Below, one piece after another: positions 6,308-13,611 of a DNA stretch of 13,956 nucleotides (its first letter is position 1; every line of letters begins with the position of its first letter). The stretch is from JAZMZS01 sp045580775 (lineage in GTDB: Bacteria; Bacillota; Clostridia; Oscillospirales; CAG-272): NCBI GenBank assembly GCA_045580775.1, contig JAZNOK010000033.1, positions 1-13,956 of the forward strand, given 5' to 3'. The translations under genes were made by a program, and so were the position numbers. The notes beneath the pieces were generated by a model that ran no database searches, was not told the DNA's origin, and saw only the letters and a program-made list of their open reading frames with translations.

Positions 6308-7708
6308 ATGGCACGGTTTTTAGACGAAAGCTTTCTTTTGACTACCGAAACGGCAAGAAAGCTGTATTTTGAACACGCGGCAGGAATGCCGATCATCGAC
6401 TACCACTGTCACGTAAGCCCAAAGGAAATATACGAGGACAAACGCTTTGAAAACATCACCGAGCTCTGGCTCTCCGGCGATCACTACAAGTGGCGTCTGA
6501 TGCGATCAAACGGCGTGGACGAATATTATATCACAGCAGACGCAGACCCATACGAGAAGTTTGTGCACTTTGCATCTCTTATGCCGAAGGCTATCGGAAA
6601 CCCAATGTACCACTGGTGCCACCTTGAGCTGAAGAATTATTTCGGATACGAGGGCGTTCTGTGTGCCGATACGGCAAGAGAGGTTTGGGAGCTTTGTAAA
6701 GAAAAGCTCAAAGATGACAGCATGAGCGTCCGAGGCATCATTAAACAAAGCAATGTTGCCTTTATCGGCACAACGGACGATCCCGTCGATTCGCTTGAAT
6801 ACCACAAGCTGCTCTCTGAAGACAACACCTTTGACACCGTCGTTGCTCCATCCTTTCGTCCCGACAAGGCACTGAACATCGACAAGACGGGATGGTGCGA
6901 ATATATAAGCACCCTCTCGGGCGTATGCGGATACGCCATTGATTCGTTTGGCTCTCTGAAAAAGGCACTCACGGATAGAATAGAGTATTTTGCGTCCTGC
7001 GGCTGCAAGGCAAGCGACCACGGACTCGATTTCATGGTTTACAGAGAGGCATCCGACGGCGAGCTTGATGCAGTGATGAAAAGAGGACTTGCGGGAGAGA
7101 GCATATCGCCCGCCGAAGCCGAGAGCTTCAAAACTGCTCTTCTCGTGCACTGTGCAAAGGAATATGTACGAGTCGGATTTGTAATGCAGCTTCATTACAA
7201 CTGCCTCAGAAACCCAAACTCAACTATGTTTCAAAAGATCGGTCCCGACACGGGCTTTGACTGCATAGGACCTAACGACGGCTGCCGAAAGCTTGCAATG
7301 CTTCTCGACCGCCTCTGCAGCGAGAACAGCCTGCCGCGTACTATCATCTACAGCCTTGACGCATCCGACAACGCCTTTATAGATTCACTCATAGGTGCAT
7401 TCCAAGGGACTGAGACCGCAGGCAAGCTACAGCACGGAAGTGCGTGGTGGTTCAATGACCATAAGCAAGGCATGCGAGATCAGCTTGTGAGCCTCGCAAA
7501 TCTGTCTCTGCTCGGCAATTTTGTGGGGATGCTGACCGACTCAAGAAGTTTTCTCAGCTACACAAGACACGAATACTTCCGCCGCATTCTCTGCGGGCTC
7601 ATCGGCGAATGGGTAGAAAACGGCGAATATCCCGATGATGTTGCGGTTCTCGCAGAGCTCGTCGAGGGAATATGCCATAACAATGCAAAACAATATTTCG
7701 GATTATAA
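6308..7708 (+). CDS. uxaC: Uronate (glucuronate) isomerase
   Basis: The 466-residue protein is a full-length UxaC, close to the 470 residues of the E. coli enzyme. It interconverts D-glucuronate and D-fructuronate, and usually D-galacturonate and D-tagaturonate, in the cytoplasm. The N-terminus MARFLDESFLLTTETARKLY and DYHCHVSPKEI (31-41, with metal-ligand histidines 33 and 35 of the amidohydrolase-like barrel) are diagnostic. TELWLSGDHYKWRLMRSNG and the HWCHLELKNYFGY segment add further support. AAGGAG (6295-6300) lies 7 nt before the ATG. It is the first gene of the hexuronate operon, 18 nt before uxuA. Regulation is probably through the palindromes in its leader. Confidence 0.97.
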   Translation: MARFLDESFLLTTETARKLYFEHAAGMPIIDYHCHVSPKEIYEDKRFENITELWLSGDHYKWRLMRSNGVDEYYITADADPYEKFVHFASLMPKAIGNPMYHWCHLELKNYFGYEGVLCADTAREVWELCKEKLKDDSMSVRGIIKQSNVAFIGTTDDPVDSLEYHKLLSEDNTFDTVVAPSFRPDKALNIDKTGWCEYISTLSGVCGYAIDSFGSLKKALTDRIEYFASCGCKASDHGLDFMVYREASDGELDAVMKRGLAGESISPAEAESFKTALLVHCAKEYVRVGFVMQLHYNCLRNPNSTMFQKIGPDTGFDCIGPNDGCRKLAMLLDRLCSENSLPRTIIYSLDASDNAFIDSLIGAFQGTETAGKLQHGSAWWFNDHKQGMRDQLVSLANLSLLGNFVGMLTDSRSFLSYTRHEYFRRILCGLIGEWVENGEYPDDVAVLAELVEGICHNNAKQYFGL

Positions 7709-7726
7709 AGATCCCGGAGGTAGCTT

Positions 7727-8812
7727 ATGCCAATGAAAATGACGTTTCGATGGTACGGTGAAGGAAACGACCGTATAAAGCTGTCGGATATCAAACAGAT
7801 CCCCGGCGTTGACGGTATCGTTTGGGCACTTCACCACAAGATGCCCGGAGAGATCTGGGAAGAAGATGAGATCGCCGAGGTCAAGCGGCAGCTTGACGGG
7901 TACGGCTTTAATATGGATGTGGTAGAGTCGGTAAACGTACACGACGATATCAAGATCGGCCTGCCTACCCGCGACGCATATATTGAAAATTACAAGACCA
8001 CCATCCGCAATCTTGCAAAATTCGGAGTAAAGGTGATCTGTTATAACTTTATGCCTATTTTTGACTGGACTCGCAGTAATCTGTTTCATCCCGTAGGGGA
8101 CGGATCAACAGCCCTTTTCTATGAAAAGAACATGATTCAGGACGACTACAACGCGATGGCCAAGTACATTCTTGATTTCACAGAGAAATATAATATGTCC
8201 TTCCCCGGCTGGGAACCCGAGAGAATGGCAAAACTCGACGAGCTGTTCCGTGCTTACGAGGGAGTCGATCACGAAAAGCTGTGGGAGAACCTCAAATACT
8301 TTCTCGAGGCGATCATGCCCACCTGCCGTGAATGCGACGTAAAAATGGCGATCCACATGGACGATCCGCCCTGGGACATTTTCGGTCTGCCTCGGCTGCT
8401 TGTAAACGAGGCGAACATAGACCGCTTTCTCAGGATGGTAGACGATGAATACAACTGCCTCACGCTTTGCTCGGGAAGTCTTGGTGCAGATCCTAAGAAC
8501 AACGTTGCAGACATCGTCCGCAAGCATTGTGACAGGATCGCCTTTGCTCACATAAGAAACGTAAAGCACTTTGACAACGGCGATTTCTCCGAAGCAAGCC
8601 ACAGAGACTGCGACGGAGATACGGGCATTCTTGATATACTCAAGGCGTACCACGATTGCGGTTTTGAAGGATATATCCGCCCCGACCACGGCAGACACCT
8701 GTGGGACGAAGGACCGGGAAACGTGCGTCCCGGCTACGGTCTTTACGACCGAGCACTCGGCATCATGTACATGCTCGGCGTCTGGGACAGCCTCGAAAAA
8801 TACGATAAATGA
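7727..8812 (+). CDS. uxuA: Mannonate dehydratase
   Basis: The 361-residue product matches Firmicute UxuA (about 360; E. coli is 394). It removes water from D-mannonate to give 2-keto-3-deoxy-D-gluconate in a Mn-dependent TIM barrel. MTFRWYGEGNDRI at the start, VWALHHKMPGE (32-42), YNFMPIFDWTR (106-116) and the later MAIHMDDPPW, LCSGSLG, HIRNVKH and RPDHGRHLWDE blocks are all characteristic. The His and Cys in these late blocks are the likely metal ligands. CGGAGG (7715-7720) is 6 nt before the ATG. The end of the gene carries one copy of a 14-bp tandem duplication whose second copy lies in the gap before uxuB. Confidence 0.97.
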   Translation: MPMKMTFRWYGEGNDRIKLSDIKQIPGVDGIVWALHHKMPGEIWEEDEIAEVKRQLDGYGFNMDVVESVNVHDDIKIGLPTRDAYIENYKTTIRNLAKFGVKVICYNFMPIFDWTRSNLFHPVGDGSTALFYEKNMIQDDYNAMAKYILDFTEKYNMSFPGWEPERMAKLDELFRAYEGVDHEKLWENLKYFLEAIMPTCRECDVKMAIHMDDPPWDIFGLPRLLVNEANIDRFLRMVDDEYNCLTLCSGSLGADPKNNVADIVRKHCDRIAFAHIRNVKHFDNGDFSEASHRDCDGDTGILDILKAYHDCGFEGYIRPDHGRHLWDEGPGNVRPGYGLYDRALGIMYMLGVWDSLEKYDK

Positions 8813-8823
8813 AATACGATAAA
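8798..8823 (+). repeat. 14-bp-period tandem duplication at the uxuA-uxuB junction
   Basis: AAATACGATAAA occurs at 8798-8809 and again at 8812-8823. The first copy encodes the last codons of uxuA. The second lies between the uxuA stop and the uxuB ribosome binding site and creates an apparent upstream start (ATG 8809). Confidence 0.8.
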
Positions 8824-8838
8824 CTAGGAGACATGTCA

Positions 8839-9684
8839 ATGATACAACTTCCGATAAACATAGACTACAGCGGCAAGGTCGTTGTGATAACCGGTGCCGG
8901 CGGACTCATCTGCGGTGCTATGGCGAGAGCTTTTGCACAGTCAGGGGCAAAGGTAGCCGCACTTGACTTGAACGAGGATGCGGTAAAGGCACTTGCGGAC
9001 GAGCTGAAAGCAGAGGGATTTATTTGTGAAGGATACAAAGCAAACGTGCTCGATCCCGAAGTGCTCGAAGAGGTACACCTGGCGGTGATCCGAGATCTGG
9101 GTGAGTGCGATATTCTGGTAAACGGAGCAGGAGGAAACAACCCCAGAGCAACAACGGACAACGAATATCAGCACGAAGCAAAGGAAGGCGGAAAGTCCTT
9201 CTTTGATCTTCAGCCTGACGGTGTGGATTTTGTATTCAAGCTGAACTTCCAGGGCACTTTGCTCCCCACACAGGTGTTTGCCAAGGACATGGTGAAAAAG
9301 AAATCAGGATGCATTCTCAACGTTTCCTCGATGAACTCTTACACTCCTCTTACAAAGATCCCCGCATATTCTGCTGCAAAGGCAGGTATATCCAACTTTA
9401 CTCAGTGGCTTGCCACTCACTTTGCAGGGACCGGCATCCGTGCTAACGCCATAGCTCCCGGATTTTTGGTTTCCGCACAAAACCACAAGCTCCTTTTCAA
9501 CGAAGACGGCACACCTACCGCAAGAAGTGCAAAGATTCTCAACGGAACGCCCATGGGCAGATATCTTGACGCTTCAGAGCTTCTCGGTGCTACGCTCTTC
9601 CTCTGTGACGACCGTGCGGCTTCCGCTATTACGGGCGTAGTGCTTCCAATTGACGGCGGCTTTGCTGCTTATTGCGGCGTATAA
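8839..9684 (+). CDS. uxuB: D-mannonate oxidoreductase (fructuronate reductase), SDR type
   Basis: A 281-residue short-chain dehydrogenase with TGAGGLICG at 18-26, Asp43 at the end of the second strand (favouring NAD(H)), NGAGG at 95-99 and the catalytic Ser163/164, Tyr177 and Lys181 (YSAAK). Its length, the insert ARSAKILNGTPMGRYLDASELLGA and its place after uxuA match the Bacillus-type UxuB. That enzyme reduces fructuronate to mannonate and is unrelated to the larger E. coli UxuB. GGAG (8827-8830) is 8 nt before ATG 8839 but only 2 nt before ATG 8833, so 8839 is preferred. ATG 8809 overlaps the uxuA stop and has no ribosome binding site. A tagaturonate reductase role cannot be excluded, though uxuA next door favours mannonate. 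Confidence 0.9.
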   Translation: MIQLPINIDYSGKVVVITGAGGLICGAMARAFAQSGAKVAALDLNEDAVKALADELKAEGFICEGYKANVLDPEVLEEVHLAVIRDLGECDILVNGAGGNNPRATTDNEYQHEAKEGGKSFFDLQPDGVDFVFKLNFQGTLLPTQVFAKDMVKKKSGCILNVSSMNSYTPLTKIPAYSAAKAGISNFTQWLATHFAGTGIRANAIAPGFLVSAQNHKLLFNEDGTPTARSAKILNGTPMGRYLDASELLGATLFLCDDRAASAITGVVLPIDGGFAAYCGV

Positions 9685-9720
9685 AAAAACCGGTAAAAAC
9701 TTATATAAAAGGTGAAAAAA

Positions 9721-10290
9721 ATGGAAAAGTTTATTCCTGTCGTAGTAATCAAAGAGCTGAGCGAGACGGATAAGATCCTTACCGCTCTGAAAAGCAATAA
9801 TATCAACACCGCAGAGATCACTTTTCGTACTGCCTGTGCGGCTGATGCGATCAGCTATGCAGTGAAAAAATACCCCGATATGGATATCGGAGCAGGTACA
9901 GTCATAAATGCAGAGCAGTGCGAGGCTGCCTTGGCAGCGGGTGCGGCGTTTATCGTTTCTCCCGGACTTTCCGTAGAAGTAGCGAAAATATGTAAGCAAA
10001 GAGGCATTCCTTACTATCCCGGCTGTGTAACGCCCACAGAGATCATGATGGCACTTGAGCTGGGAATTACTACTGTAAAATTCTTTCCTGCGAACGTATA
10101 CGGAGGGCTCAGTGCCCTCAAGGCACTTTCCGCTCCGTTCCCCCAGGTCAGATTCATTCCTACCGGCGGAGTGGACAGAAGCAACATAGATGAATTTCTT
10201 GCCTTTGACAAGGTCGCAGCTATCGGTGGCAGCTTCTTCGTAAAGGAAGCCCTCGAAAAGATGGAGAAAAAAGATAAAAGCGTAGAATAA
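9721..10290 (+). CDS. eda: KDPG/KHG aldolase
   Basis: The 189-residue protein is a bifunctional 2-keto-3-deoxy-6-phosphogluconate / 4-hydroxy-2-oxoglutarate aldolase of class I. It splits KDPG into pyruvate and glyceraldehyde 3-phosphate, the last step of the uronate route. AEITFRT (31-37) carries the catalytic Glu32 and Arg36, VKFFPA (119-124) the Schiff-base Lys120, and GAGTV, SPG, PG and PTGG (147-150) are the other barrel motifs. AGGTG (9710-9714) lies 6 nt before ATG 9721, so this start is preferred to GTG 9712, which sits inside that site. Length is slightly below the E. coli enzyme (213). It follows uxuB by 36 nt and ends the operon. The kinase that makes its substrate from KDG is not nearby. 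Confidence 0.96.
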   Translation: MEKFIPVVVIKELSETDKILTALKSNNINTAEITFRTACAADAISYAVKKYPDMDIGAGTVINAEQCEAALAAGAAFIVSPGLSVEVAKICKQRGIPYYPGCVTPTEIMMALELGITTVKFFPANVYGGLSALKALSAPFPQVRFIPTGGVDRSNIDEFLAFDKVAAIGGSFFVKEALEKMEKKDKSVE

Positions 10291-10308
10291 AACCGCAAAC
10301 CCGAAGAA

Positions 10309-10362
10309 AACAGCAATACGCCTTATAGCAAGGATAAGCTTGCTATAAGGCGTATTGCTGTT
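10309..10362 (+). terminator. Very long perfect hairpin after eda, probable operon terminator
   Basis: The 24 bases 10309-10332 pair without mismatch with 10339-10362 around the loop GATAAG. It begins 18 nt after the eda stop. The tail TTATATATCA is a poor T-run for a classical terminator, so it may instead be an RNA-stabilising or processed 3' end. A 6-bp hairpin, TATCAC (10366-10371) with GTGATA (10377-10382), follows. Confidence 0.7.
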
Positions 10363-10457
10363 ATATATCACTTTACGTGATAATGCATGGTGGAGCTGAC
10401 ACCTCACCCGCGGTTTTCGCAAAAACAAGGAATTGTCGGGGCTTGGCAAAAGGCATG

Positions 10458-10496
10458 AAAAATAGCTTTGGGCGAGGAACGCCAAAAGCTATTTTT
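10458..10496. terminator. Bidirectional Rho-independent terminator between convergent genes
   Basis: AAAAATAGCTTT (10458-10469) pairs with AAAGCTATTTTT (10485-10496), and GGCG (10471-10474) with CGCC (10480-10483), around AGGAA. The A and T ends give a T-run on either strand, so it can serve the eda operon and the helicase gene. Confidence 0.85.
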
Positions 10497-10719
10497 GCGT
10501 TGTTTTAATACGCTTCTGTAAAAGAATTATCAACCTTTGCCAACAATGAAAGGCTCCGCACTAGTTGCACCTTCCGTTTTCTCGGAGTTTCTCAGTTTGT
10601 CTTTTGGCGTTATTTGTCTTGATGATCAACATCAGTAGTTCTGCAAAGCCACAAGAATCACACATTATGAGAATATAATAAATTCTCAACCACAAAATAC
10701 TTATCGTCTCGAGTTTTTC

Positions 10720-12951
10720 TTATGTTTTGTTTGACTTGGCAATGTTTTGCTTTCGCAAGATCATTTGCAGATTATCTTTTACAGTCAAGCCGCCCTTAGA
10801 TATAGGTATGATATGGTCCATTTCAAAGGCGTGCCAATATTTTGAACGATACGGAGCCTCATCGCCTTCTTGTATAGCTGAATAATAATATCCCTCTTCG
10901 TCACGAGGAGTGTTTTGCTTAAGATAATTTCGCAGCTCTTCATAATACGCTGGATAATATTTTTTGAGCGTACCCATATCCATCCTTTCCTTCGGAGGAA
11001 GAATAAACTCAGGTGCATTCAGACTGCTCTTTTTCATGCGATTATAATAAACGTGCATCATACCTATATAGTAATCCTTGTTATACCAGGAGCGAACCTT
11101 GGGATTAGATAACCAGACGTTTTCTATTACCAGCTCAAAATTCTTTTCGTTCATTCCCTCTATATAATTTTCTTTCACTATATCAAACAAAGATATACGG
11201 TCTTCAAAGAGCTGAATACTTGGAATTTCTCCCATCGAAATGAACGCACGGATTATATCAGAAATCGCATTGCTCGATACACCTATATAAGAGCCGTTAC
11301 CCTTTTCGCAATACTTAAAAAACAACTCCGAACTTAATTTTTCCACATTCTGTTCAGAATACACAACAGAATCAGTGTCTATGATGTTGGGGACATCTTT
11401 CAATATATCTTTGAAAATATCAGCTGCTTCGTCATAAACCACTATCTCCTTAGAAATGGTGTTTTCCTCACCATTTTCGTCCGACATTATGTAGTCACAT
11501 TTGATAATGCCATATGGGATGATATTATTATAGCTTGCACTGGAATATTTGCCTTTGGCATATCCGGAAACCGCATATTCATAAACCTCAGACAATTCAA
11601 TATAATGCCTGAGTACTGTCTTCCTGTCTGATTTGTTCAGAGATATTTTGTCTTCGCCCTCCAAAAGTTCCTTGGGGCTTACAAAATCCACCATGCCCTT
11701 CCAATCATCAATGAAATATACTATATTGGTTTCTTTTGTTCCTCCCGCACCTTCCCCTCTCAGTCCGCGCCCTATCATCTGCGTCATAAGTATTTTAGAT
11801 GTGGTTGGTCTTGCAAGGAAAACGGTTTGTATATTGGGTATATCTGTTCCTTCAGTTACAATGTTAACGTTAATAAGAACATCAAGTTTGCCTTCTTTAA
11901 AAGCTCTTAAAACCTGTGGATTACGCTCTGTAGAAGCAGAACGGTTCAAACCCACAGCCAAAGAAGATACAACAAAATCGGACTTCACACCTACCGATTG
12001 AAAAATTGCATTTAAAGCTACAGCATTAAGCACGTCAACGGCAAATACTATTGTACGGCCAAATTTATCTCTATTGGACAAGTAGGTATCAACAATCAAT
12101 TGATTTCTGTCTGCATTTTTATTTAGCTTTTCCATACTTTTTTCACTAAGAGAAGAGAGGTCGGTTTTGGCAATCTTCCTTATCTCGTCAACCGAAAAAA
12201 GCTTTGTCATATCAAGGTCAGTACGAACCTCTATGTGTTTTGGGTTGGAAAGAATACCCAAACTTATTAAGGCATTCATATCAATGCTATATACTATGCC
12301 GCTTCCTGTAGAAAAGATTTTTTTCAAGCTTCCCTCTTCGTATCTGGAAGTACGGAACGGTGTAGCTGTAAGCCCCAGAATATCAATACGAGGAATATAC
12401 TTTTTAAACTTGTTGATTATAGTTCTGTACGATTTAGCTGCGGCATGATGTGCTTCGTCCAATACAATAAGCAGCTTACGGTCAGCTTTCAGTCCTTTAC
12501 CTTTTGCCCACTTTACATAATACTCAATATTATCCCCGCTACATATACTCTGCCTGCTTGCCACAACTAAATCTTCGTTGTTAATGTCAACGCTTCTACC
12601 GAATTCAGAAGACACAACAAAGCTTTTATATGAATTGCGATCAGGTAGTGTTTCAACAGTTGTATCAACAAAAAACGTCTCTACAGCCTGCCTCAAAAGC
12701 TCACTTCTATGTGCTATCCAAAGCACCTTTACACCTTCATTGATGTAATTTTTAATTATCCAATGTGCCGCCGTATAGGTTTTACCTGCTCCTGTAGGCA
12801 AAACAAGCATAGAAGAAAATCCACCGGGATTTCTTGCTTTCAACGCATCCAAACTACGAAAAGCTTGTTCCTGAAAAGGATATGGTGTTCTGGTAACCGG
12901 TTGATGATAATTAGATAATGTGTAATTAGCTCTGTCTAATACAAAGTCCAT
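10720..12951 (-). CDS. SF2 DEAD/DEAH-type helicase fused to a C-terminal HNH endonuclease, candidate defence protein
   Basis: The 743-residue protein has a complete SF2 helicase core: LPTGAGKT (51-58, Walker A), LDEAHH (164-169, Walker B), TATPFR (195-200, motif III), VTEGTDIPN (365-373, motif V) and QMIGRGLRG (391-399, motif VI with arginine finger). Residues about 430-690 are not recognised. The C-terminus has FEMDHIIPISKGG (709-721), DNLQ (726-729) and QNIAKSN (735-741), an HNH nuclease with Asp712-His713, Asn727 and Asn736. The CxxC zinc knuckles common in HNH are absent. The helicase core resembles ResIII-type restriction subunits. AAGGAG (12960-12965) is 8 nt before the ATG. The gene is alone, richer in A+T than the sugar-acid genes and next to a recombinase, so horizontal gain is likely. 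A role in cutting foreign DNA is inferred; repair is the alternative. Confidence 0.88.
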   Translation of the reverse strand: MDFVLDRANYTLSNYHQPVTRTPYPFQEQAFRSLDALKARNPGGFSSMLVLPTGAGKTYTAAHWIIKNYINEGVKVLWIAHRSELLRQAVETFFVDTTVETLPDRNSYKSFVVSSEFGRSVDINNEDLVVASRQSICSGDNIEYYVKWAKGKGLKADRKLLIVLDEAHHAAAKSYRTIINKFKKYIPRIDILGLTATPFRTSRYEEGSLKKIFSTGSGIVYSIDMNALISLGILSNPKHIEVRTDLDMTKLFSVDEIRKIAKTDLSSLSEKSMEKLNKNADRNQLIVDTYLSNRDKFGRTIVFAVDVLNAVALNAIFQSVGVKSDFVVSSLAVGLNRSASTERNPQVLRAFKEGKLDVLINVNIVTEGTDIPNIQTVFLARPTTSKILMTQMIGRGLRGEGAGGTKETNIVYFIDDWKGMVDFVSPKELLEGEDKISLNKSDRKTVLRHYIELSEVYEYAVSGYAKGKYSSASYNNIIPYGIIKCDYIMSDENGEENTISKEIVVYDEAADIFKDILKDVPNIIDTDSVVYSEQNVEKLSSELFFKYCEKGNGSYIGVSSNAISDIIRAFISMGEIPSIQLFEDRISLFDIVKENYIEGMNEKNFELVIENVWLSNPKVRSWYNKDYYIGMMHVYYNRMKKSSLNAPEFILPPKERMDMGTLKKYYPAYYEELRNYLKQNTPRDEEGYYYSAIQEGDEAPYRSKYWHAFEMDHIIPISKGGLTVKDNLQMILRKQNIAKSNKT

Positions 12952-13039
12952 TGTTTAATCTCCTTTTTGTTGTCGTATGCCTCGTTTGGAAGAAAACGAT
13001 TAGTAATTGTTGTAATTTGTTTCTGTTCTATTCCGTCTT

Positions 13040-13066
13040 ATCATATGTAATAATAACACAAATCAA
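13040..13066 (-). promoter_or_regulatory. Weak candidate promoter for the helicase-HNH gene
   Basis: On the minus strand TTGATT (13061-13066) and TATGAT (13040-13045) are separated by only 15 nt, below the usual 16-18. Transcription would begin about 80 nt before the start codon. Confidence 0.3.
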
Positions 13067-13245
13067 GTCCCATATAATGTACACGCATACAGTTGCACTT
13101 TATTTTATTCTACGTACCACTTCGTACTTTCATTGTAACACAGTATATAACTAGATTCAATATTATTGTTTATTGATCCAACAGCATTTTACCGCTGCCA
13201 AGCACATTATATCTTAATGAAAAAGTAACCCTAGGCTAGTTTATC

Positions 13246-13299
13246 AAAGGGGAGCAACGGCGAAAGCTGTGCTCGAGCGTTTTTCGGTTCTCCTTTTTT
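13246..13299 (+). terminator. Hairpin with GAAA tetraloop and T-run, possible terminator or end of a small RNA
   Basis: GAGCA (13252-13256) pairs with TGCTC (13270-13274), and, after a bulged A, CGGC with GCTG closes a GAAA loop (13262-13265). An alternative outer stem joins GGAG (13251-13254) to CTCC (13290-13293), directly before TTTTTT (13294-13299). No plus-strand gene is upstream, so what it would terminate is unclear. Confidence 0.45.
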
Positions 13300-13306
13300 C
13301 ATCCCG

Positions 13307-13344
13307 CCAAACAAAAAGAGCCTGACGGCTCATTTTTTGTTTGG
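13307..13344. terminator. Probable bidirectional terminator
   Basis: CCAAACAAAAAGAGCC (13307-13322) pairs with 13327-13344 (GGCTC, A, six T, GTTTGG) around TGAC, with a small bulge. T-rich 3' arms occur on both strands. It could end minus-strand transcription from the recombinase before the helicase gene. Confidence 0.65.
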
Positions 13345-13526
13345 TTATTGCATTTTGGATTGCTTCGAGGTATTAAGCGTTGATATTAAATCCGTTTTAT
13401 TTCGAGGCAATCACAAAGAAGCGACTCCCCTTCCTTTTCGGTTATGTACTCCGACAGAACAAGCAGACGTAGCCAAAACTCCGTTTCTGCAGTTTCTTTG
13501 AGTGATATCTGCAGCTTGGATAATAA

Positions 13527-13611
13527 ATAAAAGATAATAGATAATAGTACACCAAAAGTGCCGTGTTTTCCCTGCTCTTTTATCTCGTGTCTATTATCTA
13601 TTATCTTTTAT
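13527..13611. repeat. 21-bp perfect inverted repeat with 43-nt spacer, MITE-like
   Basis: The 21 bases 13527-13547 are the exact reverse complement of 13591-13611. Each arm contains tandem GATAATA units (reading GATAATAGATAATAG on the left). The right arm encodes the last residues (IKDNR) and stop of the recombinase on the minus strand. The structure could be a small mobile repeat, a strong bidirectional RNA hairpin or a recombination site; the sequence does not decide. Confidence 0.75.

Larger units (their letters stand above)
10291..10719. other. Convergent intergenic region between eda and the helicase gene
   Basis: No gene is seen. It holds three successive hairpins (10309-10362, 10366-10382, 10458-10496) and a weak AT-rich hairpin TGAGAAT/ATTCTCA (10668-10688) just past the helicase stop. 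The stretch 10497-10667 shows no recognisable feature. Confidence 0.55.
12952..13593. other. Non-coding stretch between helicase and recombinase
   Basis: No convincing gene is present. A 67-codon plus-strand frame at 12951-13154 is AT-rich, without a ribosome binding site, and overlies the helicase promoter region. The stretch holds a weak minus-strand promoter, a GAAA-loop hairpin with T-run (13246-13299), a terminator (13307-13344) and the left arm of a 21-bp inverted repeat (13527-13547). 13345-13520 shows nothing recognisable. An element end or attachment site may lie here. Confidence 0.5.

Noticed and set aside
10380..10450. tRNA-like text near GGTGGAGCTGACACC
   Set aside because: No T-loop sequence (GGTTCRANNCC) or cloverleaf pairing could be found.
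9574..10485. A 303-codon minus-strand open frame
   Set aside because: It runs across eda, the 24-bp hairpin and the end of uxuB in reverse, and shows no family motif.
12951..13154. 67-codon plus-strand frame upstream of the helicase
   Set aside because: It has AT-rich random-like composition, no ribosome binding site and lies over the helicase promoter region.
13521..13611. GATAATA repeats as a CRISPR array
   Set aside because: The units are 7 bp, without regular spacers, and form an inverted repeat; no cas gene is present.
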